From: Rattus norvegicus
Lineage: Eukaryota > Chordata > Mammalia > Rodentia > Muridae
Direction of reading: 5' to 3'
DNA: 64,000 nucleotides
Assembly (NCBI RefSeq): GCF_036323735.1
Contig: NC_086021.1
Location: 158,318,476 to 158,382,475 of the forward strand
Both the position numbers and the translations under genes were made by a program. Shown piece after piece: positions 46,161 through 57,644 of this stretch; position 1 is the first letter of the stretch; every line of letters begins with the position of its first letter. The notes below the pieces were generated by a model. It made no database searches and had not been told where the DNA came from. It saw only the letters and a program-made list of their open reading frames with translations.

Positions 46161-46344
46161 TTGGCTGAGGGTTTAATCTAGAGATATTAATGTCCCACCA
46201 TGTTGACTGTTCAACCAACAAACATACTGGCAGAATAGTGAGGTGCTATGCTCCAGTGATGAAGCCATCAACATAGAAAACAATAGGGCAAATGTTAGAG
46301 AGGTTGACGTGGGATGAGTCAGGCATCACTGGTATCTTTTCTAG

Positions 46345-46697
46345 ATTGAATTCTGTTGCTCTGACAAAACGCTTACCAAAAGGATCTCAGTAGATAACAG
46401 AATTTATTTGGCTTACACATCCTTATCACAGTCCATCACTGAAAGAAGTTAGGGCAGGAACTCAAATGGGAATTGAGCCAGGGACCATGGAGGAACACAG
46501 CTTACAACTCAGGACCTCCTACTTAGAGATTACACCACTCAAAGTGCTCTGGTCCCTCCTGCATCAGTCCTTAAGGCAGAAAATGTCACACAGATATTCC
46601 CACAACCCAACCTGATAGAGGCAGTTCCTAATTGAGGATCCCTCTTCCCAGGTGGCACCAGTTTGTGCCAAGTTGACTAAAACTAACCATCGCAGTA
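46345..46697 (-). mobile_element. Rodent LTR-like repeat, family A
   Basis: Plus strand has AATTCTGTTGCTCTGAC, TTTATTTGGCTTACACATCC, AAAGAAGTTAGGGCAGGAAC and GTGCCAAGTTGACTAAAACTA, in family A order. Moderately diverged. Confidence 0.72.
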
Positions 46698-48639
46698 CTG
46701 GTCTCCTAAACTGTAGATGTGCAGGTTTCCCTGAGAAGTGTCCTTGGATCAAATAAGCTGCAGAGGAGGAGGGCAACAAGCCAGACTGTCATGGGGAATG
46801 GGGATTGATATTTGGAAGATGGTCTTTGAGGAACTTTATATGGTGGCCTATGGGTGAGACCCAGTGGAAAAGTTTGCTTTTCCAAGACAAGGAAGACATC
46901 AAACTTTTTCCTTGAACACAACAACCCATGAGCGTAAAGACAAGGCTGTAGGACCTGTATAAGATAACAGCATGACTTCTGCCCACCTAAGCAAGCCTGG
47001 CCTCCAGACTGTCTAGTTCCGAGGTCTCATAAAAGGCTAATGGCTCCCCCTGAAGCAGTCTGATGCCTGCTTAATTACTGCACATAAAATTAATGTTGTG
47101 GAAATGTGAAGGGTACAGGAGAACCAGTCAGTTAATGTGTCAGAATCATTATGAATTTTTTGTGCTTCATCACTGCAAAGCGAGATCAGAAAATTGCTTG
47201 GAATTACCTGGAAATTGCTAACTATTTCCCCTGACCTCCACCACAGCCCTCACTGCTGTTTTCCTACTAGAACCCTGCATGTTTTCTGCTGCAAAACAAG
47301 GATGCTTTACTAAACAGCAAACAATCACAGTTAATCTGGAGTCTAGACTAAGAAAAAATTGGGCAATCTAAAATTCTGATCCCTAACGGAATACAATTTT
47401 GGAATGAGACCAATTTGAAGATAAGGAGGACCAACCAATTTGGATGAGTTGAGATTATCTTCAAATCAATGGTGAGAAAAGTCTTTTAAGACTGTACTTC
47501 TGACATGCCATGCTCAAGGCCTGCATGAGTCACATCATCCTGGCATCCAGGATCACTGAGAGATTTCCTGTCCTGGACCAGCAGACACATCACTCGTTCT
47601 AGTGACAAGGGCAAGGAATAGAGCCAGTTCCTCAGGTAATGAAGAATAAGGCAACCCAGCCACATGTTCATAACTGATTAAGGTGACAGTCCTTGCGATG
47701 GCTCTGTCTGTAGCACATGACTTCCCAGACTTCATCTGGAACTGAATATACATGATATAGATGGCACTCCCAGTAAGTGGCTCTTTCTGACATATACACA
47801 GACTTCTTGTGGGCTTCTTTGTCAGAGAAAAATACACAAAATTGATAGATATTCATTCACAATGAAAAGTGTTCTGGATAGGTTATTTGTTTGGAAAGAA
47901 CTGGAAATTCTTTTTAAAAATGGTACCATTATTAGAAATTATATTTCTATTCTACAAGATAAGAGGTGAAACAAACCCCTTGTACAGCACAACTCTTCTA
48001 GCCAGTGGGTGAAAAGGGGGATTCTGCTTGGCCATTAATATGCACTAATATACATTTAACACATTTAATATTCATGGTTTCCTTCATGTTTGGTATGATC
48101 TGGTAGTTGAAGCATGGAACTGGATATCTGTTCTCAGTTTGGAGGTGTGAGCTACATGATGCAGGAGGCCACTGGGAACTAGAGTGTGTATTGTGTATTT
48201 TCTAGCTAAGAAATGTGGTTTCATGGTATGAGATATTTAACTGTGCTTGGTGAGTGACCCTTAAAAAAAGGACCTGACCATCCCCATAGGACTATACCAG
48301 ATGTATTCTCTCTTGTTTGAAACCCCTTTAAACTCTGAATTAATTAGTTCTACTTTTCAGGTTTGTTTTTCCTTTTGGATTTTTTTGTTTTGTTTTTAAT
48401 TCTCCAGGTAAAGAATCAAATTTGAGAGTGCCTAAATTATACTTTGACTGGACAGTATGAGTTATGTGTGTCTGCATACATGTATGCATGCATGTGCAAG
48501 CATACATGTATGTGTCTATGTTCATGACTGTGTGTTCTATTTACAGAAAGAGGCCAGAGATCAACAGCAGATATTTTCCTCAATCAATCTCCACTTTATG
48601 TTTTAAAACAGTGTCTCTGATAGAAATTGATGATCATGG
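46698..48639. other. Unique DNA, no gene seen
   Basis: Overlapping frames up to 94 codons without domains. Paired palindromes lie at 48474-48512. Confidence 0.5.
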
Positions 48640-48805
48640 AATCTTCTAGCATACCCCAATGATCCTATTGTGTCTACTTCTCCAGAACTGAGATTACAGG
48701 GATGTACTGCAGCACCTGGCTTTTTATGTGAGTACTGGGGATCTGAACTCATGAATTTATGCTTACACAGAAAGCAACTTTTCTGAGACATCTTCCAAGT
48801 ACTAG
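48640..48805 (-). mobile_element. B4 SINE, reversed
   Basis: Plus strand GAGATTACAGGGATGTACTG, CAGCACCTGGCTTTTTATGT, GTACTGGGGATCTGAACTCA and GCTTACACAGAAAGCAAC, then TGAGACATCTTCC: B1-like and ID-like halves in reversed B4 order. Confidence 0.68.
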
Positions 48806-49514
48806 AATCCATTCCTTGCTTTTAAAAGTTGAGGAAAAGATATTGATTTGAAAAAAAAACAAGACAGGGGACACTGACACACAACTCAGACAGGTTAAAA
48901 ATGTCTTTGACTGGCAAGCTCCAGAGGAAGTGACAAGAACCTTCTCCATCCTTGAGTAGGCTGGCTTCCATTCCCAGTCTCTGTCCATCTAGGACCACTA
49001 GCAGCTCACTGAAACCCAAAGTGTCATCCTATAATGTCACACATAACTTTATATGTGTCCTCACTCAAAGAATAGAGCTAGGATTTTCTTTTAGCAGATG
49101 ATTTCTTCCCATTTGCTCTTGTTGAAATGACAGATATGTTTAGTTTATTTCTGTCATTTGATATGCTCTAATTTTATAGCTTAAAATTATTTCCATATGG
49201 CCTGTTTCCATTGTGATTTTTTCTAATTATAAAATTATTTGTGTTTTTATTTCAGTAGTGTGACTTTATAAACATTATTTTTCATAATGCCTTTAATTAT
49301 CTATTTTTTAGGAAGCATCTCACCATTGCCAGCTATTAATAATATCATTAACATATTCCTTCTCTCATTTGATCATTCTGGCCCTTCATCTAATTTAATT
49401 GATTGCAATCTCTTTCAATTGTATAAAATACGGTCTATGAACTCTTGTGCTTGTAGTTTTAAATATCCTTGGGTTTCCCCTACACACAGTTGAGTATTGG
49501 AGCACACGCATGTG

Positions 49515-49571
<57 letters not shown>
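49515..49571 (+). repeat. (CA)n with CGCGCG interruption
   Basis: CA run preceded by CACGCGCGCA, an alternating purine-pyrimidine stretch favourable to Z-DNA. Confidence 0.95.
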
Positions 49572-49573
<2 letters not shown>

Positions 49574-50094
49574 CTCATTCTTTTTCTCCTTCTAATTACT
49601 CTAGTATCATTTCATTGTCAGATCATAGGACATCGCCATTCCATTTCAGTCTGGTACTCTGTTTCTCACCTTTGTTTTACTGTTATTCCCATGGATGGAT
49701 AAAGTTGATTTTCACAAACTTTCTTATCCCTTCTTTATCTTCCTAATGTGTTGACATTGTTCATGCAATGGGTCCTTCAACACAGGAAAAAAAATGTCTT
49801 CCTAGAGCTGTCATGGCATAAGTATGTAACAATGGGCCCAGGTAAGAGGTGTGCATTCTCACTCACATAATGCCCTTCTTACATATCACTATGGTCATGT
49901 GGTGGTCTCACATTGCATTTCTGTGAAAGGGCCCAGACCTTACTAACCTCTGACCTTCCAGCATGGTACCCTAGAAGGTACATCTTCACTAAAAAGGCTT
50001 AGTAAATTTATGATATATTCTCTTTAATTCTCATTAACACATCATGCAAATTTTCAATATAAAATTGAAACTTGGAATAGCTATGGATTTTGTT

Positions 50095-50312
50095 ATTGTT
50101 TGATTTCTTTTTAAACTGGGACAGGTCTACAGGCCAAACTGGCCTACCACTCTATACACAGCTGCAGGTGAACTTCTGATCCTTCAGTGTCTCTAGTGCT
50201 GGAATTACAGAACAGGGCCCAGTTTATGCTGTGTTTGGGTTTGAACCCAGACTTTTACGCATGCTTGGCGAGTGGTCTCTCATCCAAGCTAATGTCTGTC
50301 CCCAGTCAATCC
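50095..50312 (-). mobile_element. B4 SINE, reversed
   Basis: Plus strand has CTACAGGCCAAACTGGCC, GTGCTGGAATTACAGAACAG, GGGTTTGAACCCAGACTTTT and CTTGGCGAGTGGTCTCTCATCC in B4 order. Confidence 0.65.
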
Positions 50313-51904
50313 CTTTTGAATTGTTTGTTTCCGGGAGCTTTGTTTGCACACTGGCTTTAAATGTTCCTGTGGTTCCGCCACACTGTATTTCTTCCTCGAC
50401 TGCACTTCTGTTGTTTGCAGTCCTTGCTGCATCTTATGCTGCTGCTACTTAGAACTGTTTCTTTAAGACTTGTGATGGTTCTGTTTCTTCTCCCTGCCTT
50501 CTAAATATGGATTCATGGCATCTAATCCAGGTCCTCCAGGCTCACCAATCTCTCAAGGTATCTTTTCTCTATTTGCCTCTTCTTTATAAGTTCCTGCCCC
50601 TCTCTTTCCATCTTCTTCCCTCCCACATCTTTTTTCTAGGTACTGGCCATTGTGTTCCTCCTTACATCTAGAGGAAGATTTCCTTCAAGTTTTCATTTTG
50701 ATTTGTTTCTATACAGAAACATTAATTTCAACTGTCTTTCCCTTGACGCCTTTTTTCTGGGCATTTTCCTCAGTTGGAGTCTTGTTTTTGCTCATTGCTC
50801 CTCTGGTTCTTTGTTTTCGTCATTTGTTTTATAAATGCTGCCCAGGTTTGTTTTGATGACTCATTTCTGAGGCATGTAATTTTTCCAGCCATTTGTTGGA
50901 AAATCGTTAGAAAAATACAGCCATAGTAGTCCTGGTACTCACAATTTCAAATGCTTTTTAAATGTGCTTCCGACTGATCACTGGCCAGCAGCTACATGTC
51001 AAATGCAGTCTGTCTGTCTCCTTTCTGCAAGTTTGAGCCTCACTTAGCAACTCCTACATGGTTTCCCCTGATTGAACAGAGCTCTGAGAATTCCTGCAAT
51101 TAGCAATATACTGGGTTTGACTAGAACAACACAGGGATTTGAGTTCTGAATCTCAAACCAAATTTCAAAGAAATTTACATTTCTCTTTGGTTTTGAGGCC
51201 TGCAGGGGAACATGCTTCTGCTATAATCCTCACTCTGCCCCAGTGTTGCAGCCTGTGCTCTCAGAACCCCTCCAGACACTAGGAACTGAGAAAGGGAAGT
51301 TTCCTTTGAATTTGCAGAACCTGGTGTTTGTACCCTTTTGCCATTCTGCTTGCTGCTTTAAAAAAGAAAATCCCATCAACAAGGCAGGAAATGCAGAGTT
51401 TATGAATTCCTATTAAAAACTGAGAGCCCCTCCCTGATTTCTTTGTTTCAGGCTTAGCTAGTCTTCTGCTAGTCTGTCTCCATATGGTGACTATCCCTAG
51501 TAATTTTACCAAGCTCAAATGATCAAGTTTAGTGTTGTCAAATACATGGAGCTTTCCTCTTAGTATGTGCTTTTATTGTCTTCTTTAAATGTCCTTTCTT
51601 TATTTGTAATTCAGAGCTACACTGCTGTGCCGCCTTCTCCCCATGTCCTCAGTACTCTTTTGCACAGAATCTTGCATCTGTTTGCTTAATATGGGCTAGG
51701 GGAATTGCAATTGGAATGTATCTTACATACTGCCTATGAGGAACAGTTTCCCAGATTTCCTATCCTTCCTCACATCTCTACAATTCACTCTGACTTCAAC
51801 CATGGCCCCTGGAGGATGAATGACCACACAGGGACCCTTCTACATTTGCTCCATCTCACCTGAGGATGTCACGTTGCAGACAATAAAAATACCCTGTTTC
51901 CCTC

Positions 51905-52224
51905 TTTCTTAGTTAGGCTACCACTGTGAACAAACACCATTACCAAGACAAATCTCATAGGAACATTTTAATTGGGGTTAGCTTATAGTTTCAGAGGTTC
52001 ACTCCATTCTTATCAAGAAGGGAACATGGCAGCATCCAGTCAGGCTTGACACACCTAAATCTGAGAGTTCTACATCTTCATCTGAAGGCGCTAGAAGAAT
52101 ACTGGCTCCCAGGCAGCTACAATGAGGGTCTTAAAGCCCATGCCCACAGTTACACACCTACTCCAACAGGGCCATACCTTTTACTAGTGCTACTCCCTGG
52201 GCCAAAAATATACAAACCATGACA
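51905..52224 (-). mobile_element. Rodent solo LTR, family B, with 5-bp target duplication
   Basis: Plus strand runs TTTCTTAGTTAGGCTACC to AAACCATGACA, with CCCTC at 51900-51904 and again at 52225-52229. Contains CAGTTTCAGAGG-like (AGTTTCAGAGGTTCACTCC), GGGAACATGGCAGCATCCAG, GAGAGTTCTACATCTTCATC and CACCTACTCCAACAGGGCC. The exact duplication at TG/CA-type ends supports an LTR (MaLR/RMER1 group; name unsure). Confidence 0.82.
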
Positions 52225-52571
52225 CCCTCCAAGTAAAAATAGTAAAATCTTGAGTTTCACAGGACCTGGACTTAACTCAGCCCCCTCCCACAGCTTTGCC
52301 GTGATTCTGGCCACCATCTCAAACTAAATGAAACACCAGACGTGTCCTATGTAAGTCTTTTCACAGGTTGCTCATGCTTTTGAGAAAATTCTATCCTCAC
52401 TTATCTCATTCTCTTATATCTTCATATATATTTCATATAGTGTCACATTTCTAACGTAGACTACTATGGTGACTGTATTTAAAATCTTCCGGCCTTTCCT
52501 CTGCTAAAACTTCTTTCCCTCATACTGCTTTATTTTATAATTTTCATTCATAACACTTGCCATCTTTTAGC

Positions 52572-52993
52572 TGTTAGCATTCCTTCTAGGTTCCACCCAC
52601 AGTTGCCTGGCAACAGCCCGTAGCCCTGGCTTACTATAAAAGGGGCTGTTTTCCTGCTCCTGGATCTTATTCTCTCTGACTCTCTTCTCTCCTTCACCCC
52701 TTTCTCCTCCTCTCCTCTTCCCCATTCCCCCTCCACATGTTCCTGACAGGCCTTTCTTCTCTCTCTCTCTCTTTCTCTCTTTCTCTCTCTGTCTTTCTCT
52801 GCCTCTATTCCCTTCTCAATTTTCCTTCCCATGCCCTAAATAAACTCTATTCCATACTATATCTGTCATACGACTGTTACCTCAGCAGTAAGGGATGCCT
52901 CAGCATAGACCTGCTGAGACACCCCTCACATCACCACACCTGGCTCTATCAAACATATGCCTGGCTCCTTTAAAAAAATATATGAGCATACTT
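52572..52993 (+). mobile_element. Solo LTR, family C copy 2
   Basis: Starts TGTTAGCATTCCTTCTAGGT and shares GCCTGGCAACAGCC, CTATAAAAGGGGCTG (TATA box, 52635-52649), a CT-rich tract (52755-52800) and CCTAAATAAACTCTATTC (polyadenylation signal) with copies at 7756 and 55211. Right end near GAGCA is diverged and no target duplication was found. Confidence 0.8.
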
Positions 52994-53699
52994 GACAATC
53001 TATTCTGTTGTTGTGGTTACTGCCTGTCTCTCTGAATCTAAACAAATGCCTCATGACCACCGGGGTCTGGTTATATAGCACTGTTATATAGCAGTATATC
53101 CTTAACTCTAAAACACTATTTGGAATATAGGAGAATCTTGGTATACATCTGTGAATAACTAATAAAATATTCAACAGAAGGAGGAGCCTACTGATCATAT
53201 TTCATCAAATCCATTCTCATGGAGGTTGAAAATCAAAATACGGTAAGTCAAATATTAATGTTCTCCGAAAGTGTCAAGGAATATCTATTTCTGGAGGCCA
53301 CTGAGAACATATCTCCTGAGTCCACTGTAGAAGCATGGTTTTTGAACCTAATGTAAATGTGTGTTCCCCTGAAACTATGGCAATGCAAAGTCTCTTGCCT
53401 CTTCCAATTCATTCATTCATTCATTCATTCATTCAATGTTCTACAAACAACAGTTTAAGTATTGTTCTTTAAATTTAAACATGATCTCATTCCCATGTCA
53501 TTTGAGCAAGTAAAATATCTCTCATGGTGGAAACCACTGCTAGCACCATAGCTTAGCAGCAGACTTCTTCCTCACTGTGGTCAGTGTCCTCCTGTGGGTA
53601 TGGTAGGCAACTGGATACTCCCCACTTCTTTCCTGTTGTATTTCCCTCCTAAAATAAAAACCTCCTTACTGAAGTAGAAGGAAAACCCAAGTTAAGAAT
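52994..53699. other. Unique DNA between LTR family C copy 2 and an L1 fragment
   Basis: Holds an ATTC array; no viral or host gene recognised. Confidence 0.5.
53406..53435 (+). repeat. (ATTC)n, about 7 units
   Basis: Perfect ATTC array in otherwise unique sequence. Confidence 0.93.
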
Positions 53700-54367
53700 A
53701 CAGATGGAAATGAGAATGCTTCACTCCTTCTTTAAAAGGAGAACAAGAATACCCTTGCGAGGGAATAGGGAGGCAAAGTTTAGAAGAGAGGGAGAAGGAA
53801 CGCCCATTCAGAGCCTGCCCTACATGTGGCCCATATATATACAGCCACCAAACTAAATAAGATGGGTGAAGCAAAGAAGTGCAGGCTGACAGGAACTGGA
53901 TGTAGATCTCTCCTGAGAGACACAGCCAGAATACAGCAAATACAGAGGCGAATGCCAGCAGCAAACCACTGAACTGAGAACAGGACCCCCGTTGAAGGAT
54001 TCAGAGAAAGGACTGGAAGAGTTTGAAGGGGCTCGAGACCCCATATGAACAACAATGCCAAGCAACCAGAGCTTCCAGGGACTAAGCCACTACCTAAAGA
54101 CTATACATGGACTGACCCTGGACTCTGACCTCATAGGTAGCAATGCATATCCTAGTAAGAGCACCAGTGGAAGGGGAAGCCCTGGGTCCTGCTAAGACTG
54201 AAACCCCAGTGAACTAGACTGTTGGGGGGAGGGCGGCAATGGGGGGAGGGTTGGGAGGGGAATACCCATAAGGAAGGGAGGGGGGAGGGGGGATTTTTGC
54301 CCAGAAACCGGGAAAGGGAATAACACTCGAAATGTATATAAGAAATACTCAAGTTAATAAAAAAAAA
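53700..54367 (+). mobile_element. LINE-1 3' UTR fragment, plus strand
   Basis: Matches the 3' UTRs of copies 1 and 2 read in reverse: the ACTCCTTCTTTAAAAGG region, a CACAGCCAGAATACAGCAAA block, a G-rich tract at 54220-54292 and a terminal AACACTCGAAATGTATATAAG followed by an A-rich tail. 5'-truncated; no clear target duplication found. It lies between two LTRs of one family. Confidence 0.87.
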
Positions 54368-54502
54368 GAGAGAGAGATAGCTTACAAGTGACATTCGAAA
54401 TTCTGTTAATGGTTACAGGCATTCTTTTGGTGATGGTGCCATTTACAGCAGGCAGAGTGAGTTTATATCATTACTTTGCTACCACTGTTGCATCTTGGAG
54501 CA

Positions 54503-54713
54503 CACATTAACTGTTTTTCTATTGTTATGGAAAGGTGCCATGACCAAGATAATTCTTACAAAAGAAAGCATTTCAGGGGGTTAATTCATTATCATCATAG
54601 CAGGGAACAGATAGGCATGGTGCTATAGTAGTTGAGAGCTTTGCATCCTGATATGCAGGCAGAAGAGAGACAGAGAGACACAAAGAGAGACAGAGAGATA
54701 GACAGAGAAAGAG

Positions 54714-54759
<46 letters not shown>

Positions 54760-54964
54760 CTAGGCCTGGTATGGGCTTTTTAAAGCTTGAAGCCCACCAC
54801 CACCCTCACCCACCAGTGACATACTTCTTCTGGCAAGGTCACCCCTACTCCAATAAGGTCACACCTCCTAACTTTTCTAATACTTCTCAAACAGTGCCTC
54901 TCTCTGATGACTAAGCATTCAAATATCAGAGCCTAAGGGAGCCATTGCCATTCAAACCACCACA
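54503..54964 (-). mobile_element. Rodent LTR-like repeat, family B, with internal GA microsatellite
   Basis: Shares TTTCTATTGTTATGGAAAGG, GCCATGACCAAGATAATTC, ATTCATTATCATCATAGCAG, CACCCCTACTCCAATAAGG and the CAAACCACCACA end with other family B copies. A GA-rich microsatellite (54661-54758) is expanded inside it. Confidence 0.75.
54661..54758 (+). repeat. (GA)n within LTR family B
   Basis: Interrupted GACA/GATA/GAGA array ending in a perfect AG run (54721-54757). Confidence 0.93.
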
Positions 54965-55210
54965 TACTTTCTAAGTATAAACACTGCTTATCCAGGTTAT
55001 GATGGAAGGCAGATGATACTATCAGCTTGGATTCTTCTTAGTAAACCACTTCATGTCACTTTTTACAAAGATAAGTGAGTTACTGAACATGGCATTAGTC
55101 TCCCTGTTTTTCTTCAAGCCTTAGAATTTCCACAATTCTATTTAGTCACACATACCACAAAAGGGAACCTGACAAACAACCGTCCAGAGCATTTCCTTGA
55201 GGGGTATTAC

Positions 55211-55295
55211 TGTTAGCATTCTGTCTAAGCTCTGCCCCACAGTTACCTAGCAGCAGCCAGGTATGCATGACACTATAAAAGGGGCTGCTTGCCCA

Positions 55296-55369
<74 letters not shown>

Positions 55370-55453
55370 TCTCTCTCTTGTTCCTCTCCTACTCTTGCCT
55401 TCCTTCCCCCTCTCTCCCATTCCCATCCCTCCATCTCTCCATTTGCTCATGGC

Positions 55454-55497
<44 letters not shown>

Positions 55498-55694
55498 GCC
55501 TTTCTCTGCCCCTATTACCCTCTTAACTTCTCTCCACAAGCCCTGAATAAACTCCTTCTATACTATACCTTCATGTGGCTGGTCCGTAGAGGGAAGGGAT
55601 GCCTCAGCATGGGTCTAAAGAGGAACACCCTTGCCCTCACCACACCTCCATAGAACATATTCCTCACTCTCTTTAGCTTTTTATAATCACATCA
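55211..55694 (+). mobile_element. Solo LTR, family C copy 3, with expanded CT tracts
   Basis: Starts TGTTAGCATTCTGTC, ends ATCACATCA. Flanks ATTAC (55206-55210) and ATTGC (55695-55699) make a 5-bp target duplication with one mismatch. TATA box CTATAAAAGGGGCTG (55273-55287), two long CT tracts (55299-55378 and 55457-55492) and CCTGAATAAACTCC polyadenylation signal (about 55541-55554). The CT expansions make it longer than its relatives. Confidence 0.83.
55299..55492 (+). repeat. Two (CT)n tracts inside LTR family C copy 3
   Basis: CT runs at 55299-55378 and 55457-55492 separated by a pyrimidine-rich spacer. They create long Ser/Leu frames that are not genes. Confidence 0.95.
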
Positions 55695-55974
55695 ATTGCT
55701 ACACAAACAGCCAAAGGCATATTAAGGTAGAGATTGGTGAGCATCCAGGACCAGTGTCCCCATATCTTATTCCCACAGCCAAGCTGTATTTGAGTCACCT
55801 CATACATTCAATCTTCTTATTCTAGGAACAAATAACAAAAGATCTACTTTCTTTCCCTAAGGATTAGTGTTTCAGTTTCCAGAATTTCCTGGGATTTGAC
55901 TAGCACATTATGAATTTTTGCATTCATTAATATCTTCCTCCTTTATACTTTGAAACAGGGTTCTACTATATGGA

Positions 55975-56225
55975 AACAGGATGTGTTTGTCCATTCATCT
56001 GCTGATGGGTATTTGAATTGTCTCCAATTATTGTGAGAAAAGAGTTGCTGTAAACACTGTGCACAAGCTTTTATGTGAATATGCTTTTATGCCTTCAGTA
56101 AATACAAAGAGACTAAAGGCAGAGTTGTATGGTAACTATGTTTATATATATATGAATTGTTAATTAGTGTCTTAAAACACTTCCCACATTCTCACCAGCC
56201 ACTCACAATATTTAGTGAGATGAGG
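55975..56225 (-). mobile_element. Ancient LINE-1 ORF2 3' remnant
   Basis: Plus strand shows TCCATTCATCTGCTGATGGG, TATTTGAATTGTCTCC and CACATTCTCACCAGCCA in the order and spacing of an old mammalian L1 ORF2 end read in reverse. Heavily diverged, no open frame. Confidence 0.6.
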
Positions 56226-57630
56226 CTTCGACAGTGTTACCCATCTAGTGAGTTCATGGTGACTTACACTTCCCTTCTAAGTCTTAGCAATTTGAAACTT
56301 ACATCCTTCACTTTGTTGGAGCTAAGCCAGTAAAGGCAGTGAAGGTGTGACAAAATACAAAGTTCATAGGCACAACCAGGGGGTGGAAGTGTGAGGAATT
56401 CCTGAAAAAAGTTAGTCATATGTCATTCTAAAGACAGTGTCCCTTGATGAACAGGAAAAGACTTTCACCAAGGATCTTAATACATGGCAAAGGCAGAATG
56501 GGATCCAGTGTAAAGCTACACATTGCTGAGCAAACTCAGCTTGAGATCAGATGCTTTATGTGTTCTAAGAAACTGATAAAAAGAGCACCTTGGAGATGAA
56601 TATTTCGGATTATAATGAGCAAAGTTTACAGTAAGTCACCTAAAGACAGTAAGTTAGAGAGATTTGGGGGTGTTGAGTTTCTCTGAATGACCTCCTCTGA
56701 AACAAACAAACCAGCTTCAAATGGATGTTAACAGTCATTTAAAGGGCAGAAGTTCTTCCCATCCCAGCCAGCATAAATGACTGTCCCTTAAGCTATCTAC
56801 TTAGTACTTACAAAAGGGCAAAAATCAATGTGGAGAAACACACCCCTCTCTAATGACCTTAAGTCCAAGCAGAAAATGCTGACATAGTGCCAGGGGTAAC
56901 AGGACATGGTCTCAAATATCCAGTAGTTCAACTGCATCTTCTGATGAAGACTTGTGAGGAAGGGGGTTTTAATTTCGACAAGGAATTTTCAGAATGGCCT
57001 CCCAGAGGAGACGGCATTTGAACTAAACCTTGAAAGGCAGAGTCAAGACAGAAAGCCGGCCTCTGAGCTTCTGTGTTAAGAGGACCCTGGGATCAATCCA
57101 ACAGAGGCTGAATTCTGAGCATTGGAGCATGGAGGCATGTTCTTGAGTATCTCCAGTATAGAAAGCTAACATTTAACAAGCCAGTCTCTGGCAAATTTTA
57201 AAATGTGTAGTGTTCAAACAAACAGCTCTTCTTTAAACCCTGCAAGCATTGGAAAGTGCCTGCATGGGAGTGCCTGGCCCGAGGGAGACACTCCTAAGTA
57301 CGTGTGGGTTGAATGAGGAAGTGAACTAAGGACCAGACACCTGAAGGCAGAAAGGCATGATGGGAGGGTGGAGACAGCAGAGACACAAACCCCCTTGGAG
57401 GAGGGAAGGTAAAGTCCAGCTAGAGAAGCAGAGGACAGGTCATCACGCATCTAGCTTTCAGCCAAAGTCATTCTTATATTCAGCATATTGGGAATAAAGG
57501 AGGTGGTAAAGAGTAGCAGGGACCTCACAGCTTAGTCACAGCAGGCAGAGAGCAGAGCCCCACAACACAAATCCTCTAATCCCCAGGACAAAACCTGCAA
57601 TATTGCAAAACCTGAAACTTGAATGTAATC
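56226..57630. other. Unique DNA, no gene seen
   Basis: Somewhat less AT-rich than its neighbours. Longest frame 78 codons; no domain. Confidence 0.5.
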
Positions 57631-57644
57631 CTGAACCGATATCT

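Larger units (their letters stand above)
48806..51899. other. Unique DNA with one CA array and one B4 SINE
   Basis: Outside 49515-49571 and 50095-50312 no family or exon was identified; 50460-50870 is pyrimidine-rich on the plus strand. Confidence 0.5.

Noticed and set aside
55263..55653. Leu/Ser-rich frames of 85-91 codons
   Set aside because: Produced by the CT microsatellite inside an LTR.
52572..55694. Possible provirus bounded by two family C LTRs
   Set aside because: The interior holds an L1 3' end and a family B LTR, no viral genes, and the LTRs have different lengths; copy 3 has its own target duplication.
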